A stretch of 64,000 bases of DNA from contig CAVPDS010000023.1 of assembly GCA_963702695.1 (NCBI GenBank), forward strand, positions 114,404 through 178,403, written 5' to 3'. Origin of the DNA: VAZQ01 sp963702695. Its GTDB lineage: Bacteria > Pseudomonadota > Alphaproteobacteria > Rhizobiales > Xanthobacteraceae. Positions 45,301 through 53,777 of the stretch are shown one piece after another. The position numbers and the translations under genes are program-made. The notes below the pieces were generated by a model. That model did no database searches, was not told where the DNA came from, and worked only from the letters and a program-made list of their open reading frames with translations. How positions within the stretch are numbered: the stretch's first letter is position 1; every line of letters begins with the position of its first letter.

Positions 45301-47133
45301 ATGTCGCTTGCCCTCGCCCTAGCGCCGCCGCTCGTGCGCCACTTCCTCGGCGTCGAGCGCTCGTTCTGCGGCCGCGCCTGGCGCGACCGGCTCGACGAGC
45401 GCGGTGCCGCGCGCGCGCTTGCGATCACGCAGCGGCATGGGTTGCCGGAGCTGCTCGCCCGCATCCTCGCGGGCCGCGGTGTCGATGCGGATGCGGTCCC
45501 GTCATTCCTCGATCCGACGATCCGCGGCCTGATGCCGGACCCGAATACGCTCGCCGGCATGGGCGAGGCTGCCATCCGGCTGGCGGACGCCGTGATGCGC
45601 GGCGAGAAAGTCGCGATCTTCGGAGACTACGACGTCGACGGCGCGACTGCGTCGGCGACACTGGCGCGCTACCTGCGCCGGGGCGGGCTTGATCCGATCA
45701 TCCACATCCCCGACCGCATCTTCGAAGGCTACGGCCCGAACGTGGAGGCGATCCGCGGGCTCGCCGCCCGCGGCGCCAAGCTCCTCGTCACGGTCGATTG
45801 CGGCACGACCAGTTACGAACCGCTGGCAGAGGCACGCAAGCTTGGGCTCGACGTGATCGTCATCGATCATCACCTCGCCGACGAAGCGCTGCCGCCGGCG
45901 CTCGCGGTGGTCAACCCGAACCGGCTCGACGATCTTTCGAAGCTCGGCCATCTCGCCGCGGTCGGCTTGGTGTTCATGACCGTGGTCGCTCTCAATCGCG
46001 AGTTGCGCACGCGCGGCTTCTGGACCGGCGAGCGGAATGAGCCCGACCTCCTCGGCGCGCTCGATCTGGTGGCGCTCGGCACCGTCGCGGACGTGGTGCC
46101 GCTCAAGGGCCTCAACCGCGCGTTCGTTGCCAAGGGTTTGCTGGCGATGCGGCGGCGCGAGAATCCGGGGCTCACCGCACTCACCGATCTCGCGCGGATC
46201 GGCGGGCCGCCGGAGCCGTGGCATCTCGGCTTTCTGATCGGACCGCGCATCAACGCCGGCGGCCGCATCGGGCGGGCGACGCTTGGCGTCGATCTCCTGC
46301 TTGAGGAAGACCCGGTCGCGTGCGCGCGGCTCGCCGCCGAGCTTGATCACCTCAATCGCGAGCGCCAGGCGATCGAGCTGTCGACGCTGGCGCAGGCGGA
46401 AGCTGAGGCGATGGCGGCGCTCGGCCTCGAAGAGAAGGGCTCGGTGGTCGTCACGGCCTCCGAGGGCTGGCACGTCGGCGTGGTCGGGCTGGTCGCGGGC
46501 CGGCTCAAAGAGAAATTCGGCCGGCCCGCGTTTGCAATCGCGCTCGAACCGGGCGGGATCGGCACCGGCTCGGGACGCTCGATCGCCGGCGTCGATCTCG
46601 GTCATGCGGTGCGCGAGGCGGTGAACGAGGGCCTGCTGCTCAAGGGCGGCGGGCACCCGATGGCGGCCGGCGTCACGCTGCGCAAGGACGCGCTCGCACC
46701 GTTCCGTGCCTACCTCGAAAGCAAGCTCGGCGCGGCGGTCGAGGCCGCGCGGCGCGACGATGCGTTGCGCATCGACGGCGCGCTCAGCGCGGGCGCGATC
46801 AGCAACGAGACTTTCGTCACCATCGCGCGTGCCGGCCCCTTCGGCGCCGGCAATGCCGAACCAATCATCGCGCTCCCCGCGCACACTTTGATCTATGCCG
46901 AGGAGGTCGGACAGTCGCACGTGCGCGCGCGGTTCAAGGCCGGCGACGGCGCAACCGTCAACGCGATCGCCTTCCGCGCCGTCGGCCAGAAGCTCGGCGC
47001 CGCGCTGCTGGCGAACCGCGGCCGCGCGGTGCACGTCGCGGGCTCGCTGGCGCTCGATCGCTGGCAGGGCGAGGAACGCGTGCAGTTTCGCATCTGCGAC
47101 GTTGCGTCCGCTGATCCGCTTGCGACGCGGTGA
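45301..47133 (+). CDS. recJ: Single-stranded-DNA-specific exonuclease RecJ
   Basis: The 610-residue DHH-family nuclease has metal motifs VAIFGDYDVDGATASA, LLVTVDCGTTSYEP and VIVIDHHLAD. The DHHA1 signature KGGGHPMAAGVTL is in the second half. RecJ degrades 5'-ended single strands in recombination and repair. The ATG at 45301 is chosen, and a GTG at 45271 in frame would add 10 residues. It ends 10 bases before a convergent gene. Confidence 0.95.
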   Translation: MSLALALAPPLVRHFLGVERSFCGRAWRDRLDERGAARALAITQRHGLPELLARILAGRGVDADAVPSFLDPTIRGLMPDPNTLAGMGEAAIRLADAVMRGEKVAIFGDYDVDGATASATLARYLRRGGLDPIIHIPDRIFEGYGPNVEAIRGLAARGAKLLVTVDCGTTSYEPLAEARKLGLDVIVIDHHLADEALPPALAVVNPNRLDDLSKLGHLAAVGLVFMTVVALNRELRTRGFWTGERNEPDLLGALDLVALGTVADVVPLKGLNRAFVAKGLLAMRRRENPGLTALTDLARIGGPPEPWHLGFLIGPRINAGGRIGRATLGVDLLLEEDPVACARLAAELDHLNRERQAIELSTLAQAEAEAMAALGLEEKGSVVVTASEGWHVGVVGLVAGRLKEKFGRPAFAIALEPGGIGTGSGRSIAGVDLGHAVREAVNEGLLLKGGGHPMAAGVTLRKDALAPFRAYLESKLGAAVEAARRDDALRIDGALSAGAISNETFVTIARAGPFGAGNAEPIIALPAHTLIYAEEVGQSHVRARFKAGDGATVNAIAFRAVGQKLGAALLANRGRAVHVAGSLALDRWQGEERVQFRICDVASADPLATR

Positions 47134-47143
47134 TGTGGAGGAC

Positions 47144-47563
47144 TTACGGTCTCTGCCCCGCCGAGCGCGCGCTCAGGTCCGCCAGCAATTCCCCGATCGG
47201 GGCGAGCGCCTTGCGGGCGGCATCCTGGCGACCGGCGTTGATCACGATCAACGCGCCGACGATCTGGGCGTCGAGGATCGTGAACATTGCGCCGTATTGT
47301 TCATCATCGGCGAAGGCGGCCGGGCGGTGTGCGCCGAACCTTTCGCCGAACGCCTGCCAGGCCGCGCGCAGACGCACGACCTCGGCAGCGGTGTCCTCGG
47401 GGCCATGGGTTTCGAGGGTCAGCAGCGCCACGCGATACTGCGACGTCGCCTCCTCGATCGCCGAATGGAAATCGGCAAGCTCGTCGGCGGCTGTGCTCGC
47501 CGCAAGCGATGGGACGGCGATCAGGAGGAGTGCAACGCGGAGAAGACGGGCGATCGTGCGCAT
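47144..47563 (-). CDS. Small exported protein of unknown function
   Basis: The 139-residue protein has a signal peptide (RTIARLLRVALLLIAVPSLAAS) and a helical mature part: DELADFHSAIEEATSQYRVAL, VVRLRAAWQAFGERFG, and DAQIVGALIVINAGRQDAARK. This is a repeated-helix type often seen in periplasmic proteins. The ATG at 47561-47563 has a perfect GGGAGG site, and an upstream in-frame ATG at 47635 is not needed. It converges on recJ. Confidence 0.75.
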   Translation of the reverse strand: MRTIARLLRVALLLIAVPSLAASTAADELADFHSAIEEATSQYRVALLTLETHGPEDTAAEVVRLRAAWQAFGERFGAHRPAAFADDEQYGAMFTILDAQIVGALIVINAGRQDAARKALAPIGELLADLSARSAGQRP

Positions 47564-47686
47564 GACCTCCCATGACGCCGGAGGCGAACGCTGTCCAATC
47601 ACCTTGCTTGCCGCGGTTAACAATCGCTTGGACAAGGCCCGACGTCCCGGCTAATTAGCCAAGACCCGCCCGCAGGAAGCCCCCAA

Positions 47687-48676
47687 ATGTCGAAGCTCAA
47701 GCTCTCCATCGCCGTCGGCAATTACGACCGCATGCGTCCACTGTTCGACGGCGCGGTGCAGATCGATGGCGTCGATCCGGTATTCATGACGTTGCCGCCG
47801 GAAGAGATTTTCTTCCGCGCCTTCCGCACGGAGGACTTCGACATTTGCGAACTTTCGATGTCGAGCTTCACCGTCAAGACGGCGCTGCGCAACTGTCCCT
47901 ATGTCGGCGTGCCCGCTTTCGTGTCGCGCGCGTTTCGCCATAACTCGATCTATGTGCGCACCGACCGCATCAAGACGCCGGCCGACCTCAAAGGCAAGCG
48001 CATCGGCGTGCCCGAATTTCAGCTCACCGCCTGCGTCTGGGCGCGGATCATCCTGGAGCAAGATCACGGCATCAAACCTTCCGACGTGACCTGGGTGCGC
48101 GGCGGCATCGACGATCCGAGCCGGCCGGAGAAGATCACCATCAGCCTGCCGGGCGACGTGCGGCTCGAAAACGCGCCGGAGGGCAAGACGATTTCGCAAC
48201 TCCTCGAAAGCGGGGAAATCGATGCGTTCGTCGCACCGCGGGTGCCGAGCCTCGCCGGACGCGAGAACCCGAACATCGGCTGGCTGTTTCCCGATCCGAT
48301 CGCCTCCGGCCGCGACTATTACCAGCGCACCGGCATCTTTCCGATCATGCACGTGACCGGGGTGCGGCGTTCGCTGGTCGAGCAGCATCCCTGGCTGCCG
48401 GCGGCGGTGCTCAAGGCGTTCGAGGCGTCGAAGGCGAAATGTCTCGAAGCGCTCGAGGACACCGCGACCTCGAAGGTGACGTTGCCGTTCGTCGAAGAAC
48501 AGCTCAAGGCCGCGCGCGAATTGATGGGCGATGACTTCTGGTCTTACGGTCTGGCCAAGAACCGCAAGGTGCTGGAGACGTTCCTGCGCCACCACCACGC
48601 CGAGGGCCTGTCATCGCGGCTGGTGACGCCAGAGGAGATGTTCCATCCCTCGACGCATGAGACGTTCACGATCTAA
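47687..48676 (+). CDS. 4,5-dihydroxyphthalate decarboxylase-like / NMT1-fold protein
   Basis: The 329-residue protein has no signal peptide: LKLSIAVGNYDRMRPLFDGAVQIDGV at the start, EEIFFRAFRTEDFDICELSMSSF, DLKGKRIGVPEFQLTA, and a C-terminal GLSSRLVTPEEMFHPST. This is the pattern of proteins named 4,5-dihydroxyphthalate decarboxylase, which share the periplasmic-binding-protein fold. Most genomic members have no proven activity. AGGAAG precedes the ATG. A phthalate or aromatic-acid role is possible, but no other phthalate genes are present. Confidence 0.8.
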   Translation: MSKLKLSIAVGNYDRMRPLFDGAVQIDGVDPVFMTLPPEEIFFRAFRTEDFDICELSMSSFTVKTALRNCPYVGVPAFVSRAFRHNSIYVRTDRIKTPADLKGKRIGVPEFQLTACVWARIILEQDHGIKPSDVTWVRGGIDDPSRPEKITISLPGDVRLENAPEGKTISQLLESGEIDAFVAPRVPSLAGRENPNIGWLFPDPIASGRDYYQRTGIFPIMHVTGVRRSLVEQHPWLPAAVLKAFEASKAKCLEALEDTATSKVTLPFVEEQLKAARELMGDDFWSYGLAKNRKVLETFLRHHHAEGLSSRLVTPEEMFHPSTHETFTI

Positions 48677-48713
48677 ACCCTTCTCCCCGTGAGGGAGAGG
48701 GCAAAGAGGCCAC

Positions 48714-49787
48714 TCACGGAAACAGCGCCACCTGCTCCAGGCCGGTCGCTTCCGGAAAGCCGAGCATCAAATTCATATTCTGCACCGCCTGCCCCGACGC
48801 ACCCTTGGTGAGGTTGTCGAGCGCCGCGCAGACGATGGCGCGGCCGGGAATGCGGTCCTGCACGACTCCGATGAAGGTCATGTTGGAGCCGCGCACATGG
48901 CGGGTCTGCGGCACCTGGCCGAACGGCAGCACGTACACGAACGGTTCCGGCGCGTAAGCCGTCGTCAAGATCGCGTGGATGTCCTGCGCGGTGCTCACGC
49001 TGACCGCCGTGCCGCGCACGTAGATGGTCGAGAAGATGCCGCGGTTCATCGGCACCAGGTGCGGCGTGAAGGTCGCTGTGACCGGCCGGCCGGCGGCCCT
49101 GGAAAACTCCTGGTCGAGTTCGGCCATGTGCCGGTGATGGCCGACGCCGTAGGCATGGAAGCCTTCCGAAACCTCTGAGAACAGCATCTCCTCCTTGGCC
49201 GCCCTCCCCGCGCCGGTCATGCCCGACTTGGCGTCGATCACGATCTCGTCGGGGTCGATCGCGTTGGCCTTGATCAGCGGGAGCAGCGCGAGCTGGGCGC
49301 AGGTCGTGTAGCACCCTGGATTGGCAACGATGTGCGCCTCTGCGATCGCGTCGCGATAAGCCTCGACCAGACCGTAGACGGCTTGCTTCTGCAACTCCGG
49401 CGCATGGTGGTCGTGGCCGTACCAGCGCTTGTAAGCCTCCGGGTCGGCGATGCGGAAATCGGCTGACAAGTCGACAATCCTGGCGGCAGGCGCGCGCACC
49501 ACGAGATCACTGATGACTTTCTGCGTCGTCCCGTGCGGCAGCGCGCAGAACACGAGGTCTAGCCCTGCCGTGCTCCAATCGACGCCGTCGATGGCGACGA
49601 GCTTCGGCAGCGCGAACGGCGCGAATTGCGGAAACACGTCGCGCATCTCCTGCCCGGCGCGACGGTCGGCGGTCAGGAGCGCGATCTCAACCGCGGGATG
49701 GCGCAGCAGCAGCCGCACCAACTCCGCGCCGGTATAGCCGGAAGCGCCGAGGACGCCGATGTGGGCTTTGGTGTTTGCTTCGGCCAT
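48714..49787 (-). CDS. argC: N-acetyl-gamma-glutamyl-phosphate reductase
   Basis: The 357-residue ArgC catalyses the third step of arginine biosynthesis, the NADPH-dependent reduction of N-acetylglutamyl phosphate. HIGVLGASGYTGAELVRLL binds the nucleotide and the catalytic Cys lies in VANPGCYTTCAQLALLPL. SGMTGAGRAAKEEMLFSE and GHHRHMAELDQEF are also typical. The ATG at 49785-49787 with AAGGGA upstream is preferred to an ATG at 49808. The 200 bases upstream form a probable arginine attenuator with its own promoter and leader peptide, so expression is likely tuned by Arg-tRNA supply. Confidence 0.96.
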   Translation of the reverse strand: MAEANTKAHIGVLGASGYTGAELVRLLLRHPAVEIALLTADRRAGQEMRDVFPQFAPFALPKLVAIDGVDWSTAGLDLVFCALPHGTTQKVISDLVVRAPAARIVDLSADFRIADPEAYKRWYGHDHHAPELQKQAVYGLVEAYRDAIAEAHIVANPGCYTTCAQLALLPLIKANAIDPDEIVIDAKSGMTGAGRAAKEEMLFSEVSEGFHAYGVGHHRHMAELDQEFSRAAGRPVTATFTPHLVPMNRGIFSTIYVRGTAVSVSTAQDIHAILTTAYAPEPFVYVLPFGQVPQTRHVRGSNMTFIGVVQDRIPGRAIVCAALDNLTKGASGQAVQNMNLMLGFPEATGLEQVALFP

Positions 49788-49854
49788 GAGTGATTCCCTT
49801 TCCGCCATCGAACCGATCGGCCGGATGAAGCGCTGCGGAAGGTGTCGAAAATTC

Positions 49855-49932
49855 GCCGCCGCGGACCCTCATCCGGCGGCAGCAACGACGATCATGCAGA
49901 ATCGCGCGCCGAAGCCGCCGAGGTGCGGCGGC
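49855..49932 (-). promoter_or_regulatory. Probable ribosome-mediated arginine attenuator of argC
   Basis: Reading the minus strand, four 7-mers alternate: segment 1 GCCGCCG (49932-49926), segment 2 CGGCGGC (49920-49914), segment 3 GCCGCCG (49880-49874) and segment 4 CGGCGGC (49861-49855). Segments 1:2, 2:3 and 3:4 can each pair perfectly. Segment 1 lies inside the four Arg codons of the leader. The 3:4 hairpin is followed by GAATTTTCG, a short U run. Stalling at Arg codons would free segment 2 to block the 3:4 terminator. The 12-base loop and only four U make the terminator modest. Confidence 0.7.
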
Positions 49933-49987
49933 GGCGCAATGATACCGTGTAAGTAGCTGTGATCATAACCGTCGTCGTAGTCGTCAT
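49892..49987 (-). CDS. Putative arginine leader peptide (31 codons)
   Basis: A short frame from ATG at 49985-49987 to TGA at 49892-49894, too short for routine gene calling. It begins MTTTTTVMIT and has RRRR at residues 18-21 (plus Arg28), encoded by four consecutive CGC codons. It is placed 105 bases before argC, with stem segment 1 covering the Arg run and the stop codon between segments 2 and 3. This is the geometry expected of an attenuation leader. With the promoter just upstream, the mRNA would start about 3-5 bases before the ATG. It would be almost leaderless, without a Shine-Dalgarno site, like the rhizobial trpL leader. Confidence 0.65.
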   Translation of the reverse strand: MTTTTTVMITATYTVSLRRRRTSAASARDSA

Positions 49988-49998
49988 CTTGGGCGCGC

Positions 49999-50027
49999 GA
50001 TATAGGCGCGCGCCCGCAAGTGGTCAA
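49999..50027 (-). promoter_or_regulatory. Sigma70-type promoter for the argC leader
   Basis: On the minus strand TTGACC (50027-50022), a 17-base spacer and TATATC (50004-49999). It matches TTGACA/TATAAT at 5 of 6 and 4 of 6 with ideal spacing. It sits between the stop of the upstream metallo-hydrolase gene (50056) and the leader ATG (49987). Confidence 0.65.
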
Positions 50028-50055
50028 GCGTCGCGGACGCGGGGACTGATCGCTT

Positions 50056-51051
50056 TCAGATCGTCGGGCTCCACACCACCGGGATGACTCGGTAGCCGTC
50101 CCCGTCCTTATCCTTCTCGACATGGGCGAGGCCGGGGAACGGATAGTGGAAGCCCTGCACCATCATCTTCTCGGCGACCAGCATGTCGTAGACGCGCCGC
50201 CGCGTCGCTTCCGCCTGCGCTCCGTCCTGGTCGACGGCTGCGTGCCAGCCCGGATTGCGCGCGAACAGGAACGGCACGTGGGTGACATCGCTCTGCACGA
50301 AGACCTTGGCGTTGCCGGAGGCCACCACGAAGGACGTATGAGCCCAGGAATGGCCGGGCGTCGCGAGCGCGGTAATGCCGGGGGCGACTTCCTTGTCCCA
50401 TTCGTAGGTCCGCAGATGCTTCAAGACCTCGCCTGAGAACACCCGGCGATTGTTCTTGAACAGGTCCTCCATGCGGCCCTTGGAGGCGCGGCTCATCTGG
50501 CCGTCGTCCATCCAGAATTTATGCTCCTCGGCCGGCACCAGGATTTCAGCATTCGGGAACGCGAGCGAATTGTTCGCCAGCAGCAATCCGTTCACGTGGT
50601 CGGGGTGATAGTGCGAAATGATGACGGTATCGACCGCCTTGGCGTCGATGCCGGCAGCCGCAAGATTGGTCTGGAGCTGGCCGTACGCCCCCTTGCTGCT
50701 GATGTAGGCGGTCTCGCCGACGCCGGTGTCGATGACGATCAGCTTCGAGCCCGTGTTCACGACCACCGGCGTGTACGGATTGAAAAAGGTGTTCGGGTCG
50801 AGATACGCGGCAGCCAACATGGCCTGGACGTCGGCCTTCTTGACGTTGGTTACGAGAGTGTCGGGCAGCGGCTGGCGGTTGACGCCGTCGGTCACCACGG
50901 TGATCTGATGGCTGCCGACCTTGTAGCGATAGATTCCCGGATTCTGCTTGTCGGCCGTGGCGGTGGCCGCAAACGCGGTCGGCATGGCGGCCGGCGCAAG
51001 CGTCGCCGCGGCGGCGCCGGTGAGCACGGTACGGCGGCTTAAATTGGTCAT
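50056..51051 (-). CDS. Exported metallo-beta-lactamase-fold hydrolase
   Basis: The 331-residue protein has a twin-arginine-type signal (SRRTVLTGAAAATLAPAAM). The metal motif SHYHPDHVNG (HxHxDH) is intact, and the later ligands lie in TPGHSWAHTSF and VQSDVTHVPF. It belongs to the broad MBL hydrolase group that includes lactonases and other hydrolases. The substrate is not identifiable. The ATG at 51049-51051 has TGGGAGAA upstream. It is divergent from the spermidine-synthase fusion gene and upstream of argC, which has its own promoter. Confidence 0.88.
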   Translation of the reverse strand: MTNLSRRTVLTGAAAATLAPAAMPTAFAATATADKQNPGIYRYKVGSHQITVVTDGVNRQPLPDTLVTNVKKADVQAMLAAAYLDPNTFFNPYTPVVVNTGSKLIVIDTGVGETAYISSKGAYGQLQTNLAAAGIDAKAVDTVIISHYHPDHVNGLLLANNSLAFPNAEILVPAEEHKFWMDDGQMSRASKGRMEDLFKNNRRVFSGEVLKHLRTYEWDKEVAPGITALATPGHSWAHTSFVVASGNAKVFVQSDVTHVPFLFARNPGWHAAVDQDGAQAEATRRRVYDMLVAEKMMVQGFHYPFPGLAHVEKDKDGDGYRVIPVVWSPTI

Positions 51052-51150
51052 GGCGTTCTCCCAGAAAGCGTGGCGCCTTGCTTCGGCGCCGGTTCGCACG
51101 TCAACGTCGACGCCGCCAGCGTAGCACAGGCCTCGAGCGTTCGCTGCTAT

Positions 51151-51210
51151 GATTGGAAGGTGTGGAGCGACGAATATTCCCATATTCTCGGCGCAGTTCT
51201 CCGCAAGATT
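51151..51210 (+). pseudogene. 3'-end remnant of a second spermidine-synthase-like gene
   Basis: In the gap between the divergent genes the plus strand encodes WKVWSDEYSHILGAVLRKI. This closely resembles the C terminus of the next gene (QWVWTDDYSNIVGAIWRNL). The similarity covers only about 19 codons. It looks like the surviving tail of a former tandem copy whose body has been deleted. Confidence 0.55.
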
Positions 51211-51270
51211 GCGAGTGATACGTTGCCCCGGCGCGCTTCACGCCCCGCTTCCGCAGCAAAGAAAGCACCC

Positions 51271-53514
51271 ATGACGCCGTCCAGCGAAGGCACCCCCAGC
51301 GCACATGCGCGCCGCGCCCTGCTGCTCGCCTTTGTCGCCGCGATCTTCGCGAGCGCAGCGCTGCTGTTCGTGGTCGAGCCGATGTTCACCAAGATGGTGC
51401 TACCGCGGCTCGGCGGCTCGCCTTCGGTCTGGTCGGTGGCGATGGTGTTCTTCCAGACCGCGCTGCTGGCGGGCTACGCCTACGCGCACCTGCTCATGAC
51501 TTACGTGCCGCGGCGCGCTGCGATCGTTACCCATATCTTGGTGATGGCGGTCGCGTGCTTCGCGCTCCCGCTCGGCATCGCCGGCGGCTGGAGCAGGCCG
51601 CCGGAGGTCGGGGAAGCATTCTGGCTGCTAGCGCTGTTTGCCGTCTCGATCGGGCTGCCATTCTTCGCGCTCGCCGCCAACGGGCCGCTGCTGCAAGCCT
51701 GGTTTGCGCACACGCGACATCCGGATGCGAGGGACCCCTATTTCCTTTACGCCGCCAGCAATGTCGGCAGTTTTCTCGCTCTCGTCTCGTATCCGATTGC
51801 GATCGAACCTTTCGTCCCGCTCGGCCTGCAGACGAAACTATGGTCGATCGGCTTCTATGTCCTCATCGCCCTGATCGCGGGCTGCGGCGCGCTGCTGTGG
51901 CGGACTTCAGATGACGCGCCGTCGGCGGCCGATGCAGCCGACGCCATCCCGCCCACTTGGCGCGACGCTGCCGCCTGGGTCGCGCTCGCGGGGGTGCCAT
52001 CGGCGCTGCTGATCGCGGTCACCGCCCATATCTCGACCGACGTCGCGGCCGTGCCACTTCTCTGGGTCGTCCCGCTGGCGCTGTATCTCCTCACCTTGGT
52101 GATCGTGTTCCAACGCCGGCCGCTCATCCCGCATTGGCTGGCCGTCGCAGTCCAGCCGCTGTTCATCCTCGCGCTCGTCGCGCAACTGGTGTTCGAGCCG
52201 GTGAAGATGATCGTCGACGCGATTTCCATTCATCTCGTGGTCTTCTTCGTCTGCGCCCTGGTCTGCCACGGTGAACTGGTGCGACGGCGGCCGGCGCCGC
52301 GCTTCCTCACCTCGTTCTATCTCTGGATGGCCGCGGGCGGCATGATCGGAGGCATCGCCGCGGGGTTGGTCGCACCCTATGTTTTCAACTCGGTCGCTGA
52401 ATATCCGATCCTCATCGTGCTGGCGGTGCTGTGCCGGCCGGGGCTCGCGCTGGCGGCAACGCGCTGGGAGCGATGGCTGGAGCTCGCCGCGCTGGTTGCG
52501 GCGGCTGCGATCTTGATCGTGCTCGCCCGCGTCGAGCTCGACCTCGACGAACGGACCTTCAACACGATCGTCGGCGTGATGCTGATCTCGACCCTGGTCT
52601 TCTGGCGGGCGCCGCTGCCGTTCGCGGCGATCATCGCAGTGGTGCTGATGTTCAACCGGCTTTATGTCGACACCGCCGGCGGCATTTCGGTGCGCAGCTT
52701 CTTCGGCGTGGTGAAGGTCGCCGATTATACCGACGGCCAGTTTCGCGTACTGACCCACGGCACCACGATCCATGGCGCCCAGCGGCTGCGCGACGCCAGC
52801 GGCAAGCCGCTCACCGGCCGGCCGGAAGTGCTGACATATTACTACGACGGATCGGCGATGGCGCAAGTGATGGACGTCACCCGCGCGCGCATCGGCGGGC
52901 CGATCCGCTATGCCGTCGTCGGACTTGGCACCGGCAGCCTGGCCTGCCGGGCGCAACCGCTCGATACGGTGCGCTTCTATGAGATCGACCCGAAGATCGT
53001 CCGCCTCGCGACCGACCCGGCGGTGTTCAGCTTCGTTTCCGAGTGCCGCCCGGATGTGCCGATCGTGCTCGGCGACGCCCGGCTGACGCTCGCGGAGGCA
53101 CCGGACGCAAGCTACGACATCATCTACGTCGATGCGTTCTCGTCTGACGCGATCCCCATTCACCTGATCACGCGCGAGGCGATGGCGATCTACCAGAAGA
53201 AGCTCGCGCCGCACGGCATCGTGGTGATGCACATCTCGAACCGCAACCTCGAGCTCGCCTCCGTGGTCGCCGGCATCGCTGCGGCCAATGGAATGGTAAC
53301 GCATGTGAACGAGGGCGCCGACGTCGTCGAGGACGAGAGCCAATACAAGTTCATCGGCACGGTCGCGGCGTCGGCGCGCTCGGACGAGGATTTCGGCGAG
53401 CTCGCGGACTCGCAATATTGGCCGCGCCAGGATCCCGATCCCCGGCAATGGGTGTGGACCGACGACTATTCCAACATCGTGGGTGCGATCTGGCGCAATT
53501 TAAGGGGGGAGTAG
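51271..53514 (+). CDS. Membrane protein fused to spermidine-synthase-like domain
   Basis: The product is about 747 residues. The N-terminal two-thirds has 10 or more hydrophobic segments (first: LLLAFVAAIFASAALLFVVE, then FTKMVLPRLGGSPSVWSVAM). The C-terminal domain is a spermidine-synthase-type Rossmann fold: YAVVGLGTGSLACRA, RFYEIDPKIVRLA, IVLGDARLTLAEAP, and YDIIYVDAFSSDAIPIHLITREA. Such fusions are widespread and of unknown substrate. The Asp of VDAFSSD matches the catalytic position of aminopropyltransferases. The ATG at 51271 has a weak AAAG site. The open frame upstream contains a gene remnant. Confidence 0.87.
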   Translation: MTPSSEGTPSAHARRALLLAFVAAIFASAALLFVVEPMFTKMVLPRLGGSPSVWSVAMVFFQTALLAGYAYAHLLMTYVPRRAAIVTHILVMAVACFALPLGIAGGWSRPPEVGEAFWLLALFAVSIGLPFFALAANGPLLQAWFAHTRHPDARDPYFLYAASNVGSFLALVSYPIAIEPFVPLGLQTKLWSIGFYVLIALIAGCGALLWRTSDDAPSAADAADAIPPTWRDAAAWVALAGVPSALLIAVTAHISTDVAAVPLLWVVPLALYLLTLVIVFQRRPLIPHWLAVAVQPLFILALVAQLVFEPVKMIVDAISIHLVVFFVCALVCHGELVRRRPAPRFLTSFYLWMAAGGMIGGIAAGLVAPYVFNSVAEYPILIVLAVLCRPGLALAATRWERWLELAALVAAAAILIVLARVELDLDERTFNTIVGVMLISTLVFWRAPLPFAAIIAVVLMFNRLYVDTAGGISVRSFFGVVKVADYTDGQFRVLTHGTTIHGAQRLRDASGKPLTGRPEVLTYYYDGSAMAQVMDVTRARIGGPIRYAVVGLGTGSLACRAQPLDTVRFYEIDPKIVRLATDPAVFSFVSECRPDVPIVLGDARLTLAEAPDASYDIIYVDAFSSDAIPIHLITREAMAIYQKKLAPHGIVVMHISNRNLELASVVAGIAAANGMVTHVNEGADVVEDESQYKFIGTVAASARSDEDFGELADSQYWPRQDPDPRQWVWTDDYSNIVGAIWRNLRGE

Positions 53515-53527
53515 AAGAACTCGCCAC

Positions 53528-53760
53528 GGTCATTCCGGGGTGCCGCATCGGGCTCTTCGCCTTGCCCTGACATGTCGGCGCGGAAACGATAATTGTGACG
53601 TAAAAGGTCTACAAGAATACGGCGTCGAAATAACTGGGCGCCGACGTGATCGGACGTGCATTACAGCATCCGCCCTAAAGACGTAGCACGGCATTTGACT
53701 TGCTGAGAGTCCTGGATTGTGGATTCCGGGCTCGGGCCTTCGGCCGGCCCCGGAATGACC
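53528..53760. repeat. Inverted repeat bounding a 207-base AT-richer segment
   Basis: GGTCATTCCGGGG at 53528-53540 is the exact complement of CCCCGGAATGACC at 53748-53760. The interior has no ORF of note and is AT-richer than its flanks. This motif type is common in alphaproteobacterial intergenic repeats. It may be a small non-autonomous element or simply two single repeats facing each other. Confidence 0.5.
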
Positions 53761-53777
53761 GGAGTGCTCGGCAGCCC

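Noticed and set aside
49869..50123. 84-codon minus-strand ORF (tail DDDYDDGYDHSYLHG...) over the argC leader
   Set aside because: It lies one frame off the leader peptide, starts inside the upstream gene and has no ribosome site. The attenuator reading explains the same DNA better.
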